Shown: piece after piece, positions 20,500 to 27,630 of the stretch
How the letters are laid out: each line of letters starts with the position of its first letter
Position numbering within the stretch: the stretch's first letter is position 1
Assembly (NCBI RefSeq): GCF_003813865.1
Contig: NZ_RMVG01000011.1
Location: 62,001-126,000, forward strand
Direction of reading: 5' to 3'
DNA: 64,000 nt
From: Candidatus Pantoea deserta
Lineage (GTDB): Bacteria; Pseudomonadota; Gammaproteobacteria; Enterobacterales; Enterobacteriaceae
Program-made: the position numbers and the translations under genes
Notes under the pieces: generated by a model
What the model was told of the DNA's origin: nothing
Database searches by the model: none
The model's input: only the letters and a program-made list of their open reading frames with translations

Positions 20500-21497
20500 C
20501 CCGGCCCGCTCACGGAATGCCGCCGCACCAGCGTCGGGCTGAACATATTGGTGACTTCGGGCAGCGGCTGCGCGTGAGCCAGCGCCAGCGCCAGTTCGGC
20601 GGCCTGCTGCGCCATTGTCACGATGGGATAGCGTACCGTGGTCAGGCGCGGACGCACGTAGCGCGAAACCAGCACATCATCAAAGCCAATCAGCGACATC
20701 TCTTCCGGCACGCGCACGCCGTTATCGCTCAGCACCGCCAGCGCGCCGGCCGCCATAGAGTCGTTATAGCAGGCGACGGCGGTAAAGTTGCGGCCGCGTC
20801 CCAGCAGCTCGGTCATGGCCTGTTCGCCGCCGGTTTCATCCGGCTCGCCCAGCGCCACCAGACGATCGTTGCAGGGCAGGCCGTGCTCTTTCAGCGCGTC
20901 GTAATAGCCCTGAAGGCGATCTTCGGAGTCGGAAATGGGATGGGTCGAGCAGATAAAGGCGATGTTCTGATGACCCTGCTGGATCAGGTGCCGCGTCGCC
21001 AGCCAGGCGCCGTAGCGGTCGTCAAGCGCGATGCAGCGCGATTCAAAGCCTTTCAGCAGCCGGTTGAGCAGCACCATGCCCGGCACCTGTTTCATCAACA
21101 CTTCCAGCTCGGCGTCTGGAATTTTTTTGGCGTGGACCACCAGCGCCGCGCAGCGGTGGCGCATCAGCTGCTCAATCGCCTGACGCTCTTTTTGCTCATT
21201 ATGGTAACCGTTACCAATCAGCAAAAAGTTACCGGTCTGACCCGCGACTTCATCCACCGCTTTTACCATCGCGCCGAAAAAGGGGTCGGAAACGTCGCCG
21301 ACCACCAGGCCCAGCGTCTCTGTTGACTGCTGCGCCAGCGCGCGCGCATTGGCGTTGGGGTGATATTGCAGCTCTTCCATTGCCTGGCTAACGGCCTGTC
21401 GGGAATTTTCGCTGGCCTTCGGTGAATTATTGATCACGCGGGAAACCGTCGCGACGGATACCCCCGCCAGTCTGGCAACATCCTTAATGGTAGCCAT
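20496..21497 (-). CDS. galR: Galactose operon repressor GalR
   Basis: A LacI-family repressor of 333 residues that closely follows E. coli GalR. The HTH and hinge read MATIKDVARLAGVSVATVS then NNSPKASENSR, and the effector domain contains GLVVGDVSDPFFGAMVKA and CIALDDRYGAWLATRHLI. It binds D-galactose and represses gal/mgl genes. The start at 21497 aligns exactly with the family. A near-consensus Gal operator lies 16 bp upstream, indicating autoregulation. No gal genes are nearby, as in E. coli. Confidence 0.97.
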   Translation of the reverse strand: MATIKDVARLAGVSVATVSRVINNSPKASENSRQAVSQAMEELQYHPNANARALAQQSTETLGLVVGDVSDPFFGAMVKAVDEVAGQTGNFLLIGNGYHNEQKERQAIEQLMRHRCAALVVHAKKIPDAELEVLMKQVPGMVLLNRLLKGFESRCIALDDRYGAWLATRHLIQQGHQNIAFICSTHPISDSEDRLQGYYDALKEHGLPCNDRLVALGEPDETGGEQAMTELLGRGRNFTAVACYNDSMAAGALAVLSDNGVRVPEEMSLIGFDDVLVSRYVRPRLTTVRYPIVTMAQQAAELALALAHAQPLPEVTNMFSPTLVRRHSVSGPG

Positions 21498-21513
21498 GCG
21501 TTGACCTGTTGTA

Positions 21514-21529
21514 GGGAAAACGTTTACAC
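21514..21529. promoter_or_regulatory. GalR operator upstream of galR
   Basis: GGGAAAACGTTTACAC matches the palindromic LacI/GalR-type operator GTGTAAACGTTTACAC at 14 of 16 positions. It lies just before the galR start and in the spacer shared with the divergent oxidoreductase gene, which it could also influence. Confidence 0.7.
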
Positions 21530-21676
21530 ATGCCAGCAGTGTTACGGAAAACAGCACGCACATCAAGCCAGCAGAATGTCTGCGCCGTCGCAAAAAGGGG
21601 CAAAATGACGGGCTTAACCTGGCAGAGGGCCGCATGGTATCCTGTTTTTTTCCTTTACCTGCCATGAAACGAAACC

Positions 21677-23950
21677 ATGAAAAAGCGAGTGCCACATCTG
21701 GCGCACTGGGGCGCGTTCACCGCCATTACTGAAAACGATCGTCTGATCGGTTGCGAACCCTTTTTTGCTGACGCCGATCCCTCGCCGATGCTGAACACCA
21801 TCCCTGAGCTGGTCTACTCCGACAGACGCATTAAGCAGCCGATGGTGCGCCGCTCCTGGCTGAAATCCCGCGAGAACAGCGACCGCACGCTGCGCGGCCG
21901 GGAAGATTTCGTCGCCGTCGACTGGGAAACCGCGCTGGATCTGGTGGCGGACGAAAACCGCCGCATCCGCGAACGCTACGGCGCGTCAGGCATTTTCAAT
22001 GGCTCTTACGGCTGGTCGTCGGCAGGGCGCGTCAACCATGCGCGCACCCTGATCCGTCGTTTTTACTTTCAGGGCGGCGGCGGGGTCGATCAGCAGGGCA
22101 ACTATAGCTGGGGCGCCGCGCAGTTCTTCCTGCCCTATGTGATTGGCACCTATATGCCGCTGACCGGCCGCGTCACCGACTGGCCGCAGGTGGTGGAACA
22201 CGCCGACATTTTTGTCGCCTTTGGCGGCCTGGCGTTGAAAAACGCTCAGGTGGCGTCAGGCGGAGCGGGCCAGCATAGCCTGAAGCCGGCGCTGGAGCAG
22301 CTGGCGGCCAAAGGCACACCGGTGATCAACATCAGCCCGATGCGCGACGACTGCCCGGCGTTTGTTAACGCCGACTGGATCCCAATTCGCCCCAATACCG
22401 ACGTGGCGCTTATGCTGGCGCTGGGCTATGAAATCACCCGGCGCAACGCGGTGGATGAGGCGTTTCTCGCCAGCCACTGCACCGGCTGGCCCCAGCTGCG
22501 CGCCTACCTGCTGGGCGAAAGCGACGGCGTGGCGAAGACGCCAGGCTGGGCGAGCCGTATCACCGGCATTCCGCCGGAACGCATTGTGCAGCTGGCGGCG
22601 CAGCTGGCGGGCAAGCGCAGCTTTATTACCTGTTCCTACTCGGTACAGCGCGCCCATCGCGGCGAGCAGCCCTACTGGATGATGATTGCCCTGTCGTCGA
22701 TGCTCGGCCAGCCGGGCCTGCCGGGCGCAGGCTTCTCCTTTGGCCACGGCTCCATGAACAGCGTAGGCAATCCGCGTCAGGACGGTCCCGCGCCGCTTAT
22801 GGCCACGGGTCCGAATCCCTCCGGCCTGTCGATTCCGGTGGCGCGCATCAGCGATATGCTGCTTAATCCCGGCCAGCCCTACACCTTTCAGGGCGAGACG
22901 CTGCACTATCCCGATATTCATCTGGTGCACTGGGCGGGCGGCAATCCGTTCCATCACCACCAGCAGCTAAACCGACTGGTGGAAGGCTGGCAGAAGCCGG
23001 ACACCGTGGTGGTGCAGGATATTGTCTGGACGCCTGCGGCGCAGATGGCGGACATCGTTCTGCCTGCCACCACCACGCTGGAGCGTAACGATATTGGCGG
23101 CTCTTCGCGCGACCGCTTTGTGCTGGCGATGCATCAGGCGATCAGGCCGCAGCACCAGGCGCGCAACGACTTCGATATTTTCGCCGATCTGGCCGAACGC
23201 CTCGGCTATCGCGACGCCTTTACCGAAAGCCGCAACGAGCGCCAGTGGATCGAGCACCTTTACCAGCAGTGCGCGGTGGCGCACGCGCGCAAAGGCATCG
23301 ACTTCCCGGAGTTTGCCGAGTTCTGGTCGCGCGGCTTTGTCGAAATCCCGGAGGGCGGCAAGCCCTACGTATTTATGGATGATTTCCGCGCCGACCCTGA
23401 GCGCCACCCGATTCAGACCGCCAGCGGTAAAATCGAACTCTTTAGCGAGACCATCGCCAGCTACGGCCTGGCCGATTTCGCCGGGCATCCGGAGTGGCGG
23501 GAGCCGCAGGAGTGGCTGGGCGCGCCGCTAAGCGAGCAGTTTCCGCTGCATATGATCTCTATTCAGCCGTCGGATCGTCTGCACAGTCAGCTTGACGCTA
23601 CGCCCACCGTGCAGGGCAATAAGACCGCCGGACACGAAACCCTCTATATGCATCCGCAGGACGCCGCGCCGCGCGGCCTGGCAGAAGGTGACGTGATTGA
23701 GGTGCGCAACGCGCGCGGCGCGATGCTGGCCGGCGTTCGTCTGACCGACGGGCTGACGCCGGGCGTGGTGATTGTCGCCACCGGCGCCTGGTTCGACCCT
23801 GGCTTTGGCGCTGAATGGCAGCCGTTCGACCGCGCAGGCAATCCCAATGTGCTGACGCTGGATATTGGCACCTCGTCGCTGACGCAGGGACCCAACGCCA
23901 TGAGCTGCCTGGTTGAAATTAAAAAACACAGGGTTTGCAAAAACGCTTAA
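21677..23950 (+). CDS. Molybdopterin-dependent oxidoreductase, BisC/TorA/DmsA family
   Basis: A 757-residue enzyme of the DMSO-reductase superfamily, closest in layout to biotin sulfoxide reductase BisC: LAHWGAF at the N-terminus, FNGSYGWSSAGRVNHARTL, the probable Mo-ligand serine in NYSWGAAQFFLPYV, HWAGGNPFHHHQQLNRLV, ADIVLPATTTLERND, and a C-terminal MopB-binding domain (HPQDAAPRGLAEGDVIEVRN). There is no twin-arginine signal and no N-terminal Fe-S cysteine cluster, so it is predicted cytoplasmic. BisC reduces oxidised biotin or methionine sulfoxide; whether this protein does the same is not certain. It is divergent from galR over 179 bp and followed by an Omr-type sRNA gene. It is not at this site in E. 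coli. Confidence 0.85.
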   Translation: MKKRVPHLAHWGAFTAITENDRLIGCEPFFADADPSPMLNTIPELVYSDRRIKQPMVRRSWLKSRENSDRTLRGREDFVAVDWETALDLVADENRRIRERYGASGIFNGSYGWSSAGRVNHARTLIRRFYFQGGGGVDQQGNYSWGAAQFFLPYVIGTYMPLTGRVTDWPQVVEHADIFVAFGGLALKNAQVASGGAGQHSLKPALEQLAAKGTPVINISPMRDDCPAFVNADWIPIRPNTDVALMLALGYEITRRNAVDEAFLASHCTGWPQLRAYLLGESDGVAKTPGWASRITGIPPERIVQLAAQLAGKRSFITCSYSVQRAHRGEQPYWMMIALSSMLGQPGLPGAGFSFGHGSMNSVGNPRQDGPAPLMATGPNPSGLSIPVARISDMLLNPGQPYTFQGETLHYPDIHLVHWAGGNPFHHHQQLNRLVEGWQKPDTVVVQDIVWTPAAQMADIVLPATTTLERNDIGGSSRDRFVLAMHQAIRPQHQARNDFDIFADLAERLGYRDAFTESRNERQWIEHLYQQCAVAHARKGIDFPEFAEFWSRGFVEIPEGGKPYVFMDDFRADPERHPIQTASGKIELFSETIASYGLADFAGHPEWREPQEWLGAPLSEQFPLHMISIQPSDRLHSQLDATPTVQGNKTAGHETLYMHPQDAAPRGLAEGDVIEVRNARGAMLAGVRLTDGLTPGVVIVATGAWFDPGFGAEWQPFDRAGNPNVLTLDIGTSSLTQGPNAMSCLVEIKKHRVCKNA

Positions 23951-23963
23951 TAAACTCATGGCT

Positions 23964-23993
23964 GGTTACATTTTGCCGGACACTGTTGCGTTT
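23964..23993 (+). promoter_or_regulatory. Conserved upstream block of the first Omr sRNA (candidate OmpR site)
   Basis: This 30-bp stretch matches the one at 25991-26020 at 25 of 30 positions and lies at -43 to -72 from the sRNA start, one base different from the other copy. The TTACATTTTG part resembles an OmpR half-site. E. coli omrA and omrB are OmpR-activated, so this is the likely activator-binding site. Confidence 0.6.
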
Positions 23994-24035
23994 AGGCGAT
24001 GGCAGCCCTTCTCTCTGCCTTGCTACAGTCAGGGT

Positions 24036-24112
24036 CCCAGAGGTATTGATGGGTGAACATCAACTGATTTTCTTGATTACACCGACCTGCGCAGATGCGC
24101 AGGTTTTTTTTT
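24036..24112 (+). ncRNA. omrB: OmrB-like small regulatory RNA
   Basis: The 5' end CCCAGAGGTATTGAT is the shared target-pairing segment of E. coli OmrA/OmrB. The 3' part GATTACACC followed by CCTGCGCAGATGCGCAGG and nine T is that of OmrB. Length is about 77 nt against 82 in E. coli. A -10 like TACAGT (24024-24029) is correctly spaced from the start, with no good -35, as expected of an activator-dependent promoter. Omr RNAs use Hfq to repress outer-membrane proteins (ompT, cirA, fepA, csgD, ompR itself) in E. coli. The position between galR and aas is also that of E. coli omrAB. Confidence 0.92.
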
Positions 24113-24221
24113 GCCTGCCGCGCGATTACGAACTGATACACAGTTTTTCTGTTAACCGCCTGACGCTTTCTTTATAACTGCTCGCCTGGATATTTTTTTA
24201 TTTTTTTCGCAGCGGATTGCT

Positions 24222-25949
24222 ATGCCCCGGATAAAAAAACTACTGGGAAAAGACCAGATCAAAGCCCCTTTTAACCCGTTTCGCTTTCGCCTGATCTGCC
24301 TCGGCGTGCTGACCTGCATGGTCATACTGATGGCGCGCATTGCCGATTTGCAGTTCCTCAATCAGCCGATGCTGGAGCATGAGGCGGATCAGCGCTCGCT
24401 GCGCACCGTAACGCTGCCCACTAACCGCGGCACCCTGCTGGATCGCAACGGCGAAGCGCTGGCGCTGTCGGTGCCGTCGCGCGACGTGATTGCCGATCCG
24501 CTGCGCGTGCTGGAGGCCAATCCCGATTTTTTCAGCGCGAAGTGGGCCTATTTAGCCTCGGCGCTGAATATGCGGCCTGAGCAGATTGCCGCGCAGATCA
24601 CCGCCAGTCCTAAACGTCGCTTTCTCTATCTGGGTCGCAAAGTCGAGCTGGGCATCGCCAAAGATATTGCCGAACTGCATCTGAAAGGCATCAGCGAAGT
24701 TTATGACGACAGCCGCTTCTACCCGATGAGCGAAGCGGCCGCGCCGCTGATCGGCATCGTCGGGGCGGACAATACCGGTCTGAACGGGCTGGAAAAAGGT
24801 TATGACAAGCTGCTTCAGGGCGTGCCGGGCAAAGAGGTCTACCGTCAGGACGCCGCGGGCAACATTATCTCGATGCTGAGCTATACGCCGCCCACGCAGC
24901 CGCCGACCGTGCAGCTCAGCATCGACAAGTTCGATCAGTACACGCTCTACAGCAAACTGCGCGACGGCGTGCTGCTGAATAAAGCCGACTCAGGCGCCGC
25001 GGTGCTGATAAAAATCGACACCGGCGAAATTCTCGGCATGGCCTCGTACCCGTCGTTTAACCCGAACAACTACGACGGCGCGACGCCCGCGCAGATGCGC
25101 AATGCGGCCATCAACGACAGCTATGAGCCTGGCTCGACGGTGAAGCCGCTGGTGGTGATGGAGGGGCTGGAGCGCCATCTGGTGCGTCCGGACTCGGTGA
25201 TCGATACCACTCCCTACAGCGTTAACGGCCACCTGATCCGCGACGTCGGCCACTGGCCGCGCCTGACCATGACCGGCATTTTGCAGAAGTCGAGCGACAT
25301 CGGCGTTTCCCATATCGCGCTGGCGATGCCTGCCGAAGCGCTGGTCAATACTTATCAGGCGTTTGGACTGGGCAAACCCACCGGACTGGGGCTGACCGGC
25401 GAGAGCGTCGGCTATTTCCCGGCGCACCGTCAGCGCTGGGCTGACATTGAACGCGCCACCTTCTCCTTTGGCTACGGCCTGCGCGTGACGCCGCTGCAAA
25501 TCGCGCGCGAATACGCCACGCTCGGTTCGTTCGGCATTTACCGTCCGCTCTCTATTACCCGCGTGACGCCGCCGGTGCTTGGCAAGCAGGTGGCCAACCC
25601 GGAAACGGTAAAAGAGGTGGTGCATATGCTGGAGAGCGACGTCCTGCCGGGCGGAACCGGCGTCAAAGCGGCGGTGCCGGGCTATCGGCTGGCGACTAAA
25701 ACCGGCACGGCGGAGAAGATGGGTGCCAGCGGCAAGTATGACGGCGGCTATATCAACTATACCGCCGGTATTGCCCCTGCCAGCCATCCGGAAGTGGCGC
25801 TGGTGGTGATGATCAACCATCCTACCGCTGGCGACCACTTCGGCGGCTCGGTGGCCGCGCCCATCTTCGGCAATATCATGGGGCCGGTGCTCAAGCATAT
25901 GAACATCGCCCCGGATGCCATCTATACGAAGGCTTCGGATAAATCTTAG
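24222..25949 (+). CDS. Class B penicillin-binding protein, FtsI (PBP3) paralogue
   Basis: A 575-residue bitopic transpeptidase with a short cytoplasmic tail, one membrane helix (residues about 24-42), a pedestal domain (NRGTLLDRNGEALALSVPS) and a transpeptidase domain. Active-site motifs: STVK (305-308), SSD (357-359) where FtsI has SSN, and KTG (493-495). It resembles E. coli FtsI along its full length but lies outside the dcw cluster, so it is a second PBP3, comparable to Salmonella PBP3SAL, an alternative division PBP used in acid. It cross-links septal peptidoglycan in the periplasm. It lies between the two Omr sRNA genes, with only a weak GCGGA ribosome site. Confidence 0.88.
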   Translation: MPRIKKLLGKDQIKAPFNPFRFRLICLGVLTCMVILMARIADLQFLNQPMLEHEADQRSLRTVTLPTNRGTLLDRNGEALALSVPSRDVIADPLRVLEANPDFFSAKWAYLASALNMRPEQIAAQITASPKRRFLYLGRKVELGIAKDIAELHLKGISEVYDDSRFYPMSEAAAPLIGIVGADNTGLNGLEKGYDKLLQGVPGKEVYRQDAAGNIISMLSYTPPTQPPTVQLSIDKFDQYTLYSKLRDGVLLNKADSGAAVLIKIDTGEILGMASYPSFNPNNYDGATPAQMRNAAINDSYEPGSTVKPLVVMEGLERHLVRPDSVIDTTPYSVNGHLIRDVGHWPRLTMTGILQKSSDIGVSHIALAMPAEALVNTYQAFGLGKPTGLGLTGESVGYFPAHRQRWADIERATFSFGYGLRVTPLQIAREYATLGSFGIYRPLSITRVTPPVLGKQVANPETVKEVVHMLESDVLPGGTGVKAAVPGYRLATKTGTAEKMGASGKYDGGYINYTAGIAPASHPEVALVVMINHPTAGDHFGGSVAAPIFGNIMGPVLKHMNIAPDAIYTKASDKS

Positions 25950-25990
25950 AAAAATCAATGTGTAACCAGGTAGGGGAGTTATTCATACCT

Positions 25991-26020
25991 GGTTTCATTT
26001 CGCCGAACTCCGTTGCGTTT
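25991..26020 (+). promoter_or_regulatory. Conserved upstream block of the second Omr sRNA (candidate OmpR site)
   Basis: This block lies at -42 to -71 from the second sRNA start and matches the block at 23964-23993 at 25 of 30 positions, including CGTTGCGTTT-type ends. Sequence between it and the sRNA is not similarly conserved, so the block itself is under constraint. Confidence 0.6.
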
Positions 26021-26061
26021 TCGCGCTGTCCTGTCCCGCTTCAGAGTGCGAGGATAGCAGT

Positions 26062-26171
26062 CCCAGAGGTATTGATCGGTGCGAAAACACGCTGCTCCAG
26101 GCAGTGCTATCCGCAAGGATAAACCACCCTGTTCATTGCACCAACCCACGCGGATGCGTGGGTTTTTTTTT
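26062..26171 (+). ncRNA. omrA: OmrA-like small regulatory RNA (long form)
   Basis: It begins with CCCAGAGGTATTGAT, identical to the first copy and to E. coli Omr RNAs, and ends with TTGCACCAACC, a GGAT-looped terminator and nine T, as in OmrA. The terminator stem is CCCACGC/GCGTGGG, a compensated change from CCTGCGC/GCGCAGG. It is about 110 nt against 88 in E. coli; the extra middle can form small hairpins (CTGC/GCAG at 26092-26104 and TATCC-GCAA-GGATA at 26108-26121). The rest of the 442-bp spacer between the PBP and the efflux genes holds the upstream block at 25991-26020 and, after 26171, nothing recognised except the presumed efflux promoter. Confidence 0.9.
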
Positions 26172-26391
26172 ATATTTTCGCCATCGCCGATCCTCTTCAG
26201 AGGCTGTCGCAGCCGCCTTCTCCTGCGGCAACGCGGCAGTAAAGCCTGATTTTTCTTAACGAAAACCTTACGGTTTTCCGATGGAAAAATAACCGGCACT
26301 TCGCGGATAATACGCGGCGCTACGATCCTGGCTCTTAATAACCTTCTGAATTTAGTGGTTTTTTATTTCTTCTTGCTGGCAAAATTTAACA

Positions 26392-27630
26392 ATGACTAAA
26401 TCGTCCCGTTCCTCACGCGCCCGCTGGTTTAAGTGGCTGCTGTTGTTCCTTCTGCTGGCGATTATCGCCGGCGTTGTCTGGCGTATTCTGCCGACTGGTA
26501 AAGGGCAGGGCGGTATGCCGCCAGGCGGGAGAGCAGGCGCGCATGGGGGGCGCGGCGGCCCGCCAGGTATGGCGATGATGGGCGGCGGCGCAACCCTGGT
26601 GCACAGCGGCGTCGCCGCCACTGCCGACGTGCCAGTCTACCTTAACGCGCTGGGGACGGTGATCCCTGACGCCAGCGTCACCGTCACCAGCCGCGTCGAC
26701 GGTCAGCTGGAGAAGGTTTACTTTACCGAAGGGCAAAAAGTCGAGGCGGGTCAGCTGCTGGCGCAAATCGATCCGCGCAGCTTTGAGGCGACGCTGAATC
26801 AGTATCAGGCTGAGCTGAGTGAAAATCAGGCGCTGCTGAACAGCGCCGAGCTGACGCTGGCGCGCTACCGCAAACTCTACGCGCAGGACTCGCTGGCGCG
26901 GCAGGATCTCGATACGCAAATCGCGACCGTGGGCCAGTATCGCGGCGCGGTCGCCGCCGACCGGGCGCAGATCGCCAGCGCAAAGCTGAACATTGAGTAT
27001 GCGCGTATTACCGCGCCGATCAGCGGCCGCGTCGGGCTGCGTCAGGTCGATCCAGGCAACATGGTGCAAAGCTCCAGCAGCACCGGGCTGGTGACCATTA
27101 CCCAGATGCAGCCCGCCGCCGTCACCTTTAGCGTGCCGCAGAGCAACATTCCTGAGCTGATTAAGGCGCTGCATAGCGGCCAGGCGCTGCCTGCGACCGC
27201 TTTCGATCAGGACAACAGCACAACGCTGGCGCAGGGCGAGGTGAAGTTCATCAGCAACCAGATCGACACCAGCACCGGCACCGTGGCGCTGAAGGCCACC
27301 TTCGCCAATGACGATGAGGCGCTGTACGCCAACCAGTTCGTTAATCTGCGCCTGCAAACCCGCATTCTCAAGGGCGCAACCGTGATCCCTTCTCAGGCGC
27401 TTCAGCTGAGCAGCGACGGCAGCTTTGTGTTTGTTATCGGTAAAGACAACACCGTGACGCGCAAAGCCGTGACCGCCGGACCGGCGTTCGGCGACGACCA
27501 GCAGGCGATCCTGAAGGGCGTCGAGCCGGGCGATCGTCTGGTTACGGAAGGTATTGATCGCCTGACCAACGGCAGCAAAGTCGCGCTGGCGGATGAGACG
27601 CAACCGACCGTCACTGCCGAGGCAAAATGA
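26392..27630 (+). CDS. RND efflux periplasmic adaptor (MdtA/MuxA-like)
   Basis: A 412-residue membrane-fusion protein. An N-terminal helix (residues about 14-33) anchors it, then a Gly-rich linker (about 38-62), a barrel/lipoyl part ([21 protein letters not shown]), an alpha-hairpin, the second lipoyl half ([20 protein letters not shown]) and a beta-barrel ([26 protein letters not shown]). The pattern is that of MdtA. It bridges the RND pump and the outer-membrane channel. The stop overlaps the next start by ATGA, so translation is coupled. The ribosome site is poor. Confidence 0.9.
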   Translation: MTKSSRSSRARWFKWLLLFLLLAIIAGVVWRILPTGKGQGGMPPGGRAGAHGGRGGPPGMAMMGGGATLVHSGVAATADVPVYLNALGTVIPDASVTVTSRVDGQLEKVYFTEGQKVEAGQLLAQIDPRSFEATLNQYQAELSENQALLNSAELTLARYRKLYAQDSLARQDLDTQIATVGQYRGAVAADRAQIASAKLNIEYARITAPISGRVGLRQVDPGNMVQSSSSTGLVTITQMQPAAVTFSVPQSNIPELIKALHSGQALPATAFDQDNSTTLAQGEVKFISNQIDTSTGTVALKATFANDDEALYANQFVNLRLQTRILKGATVIPSQALQLSSDGSFVFVIGKDNTVTRKAVTAGPAFGDDQQAILKGVEPGDRLVTEGIDRLTNGSKVALADETQPTVTAEAK

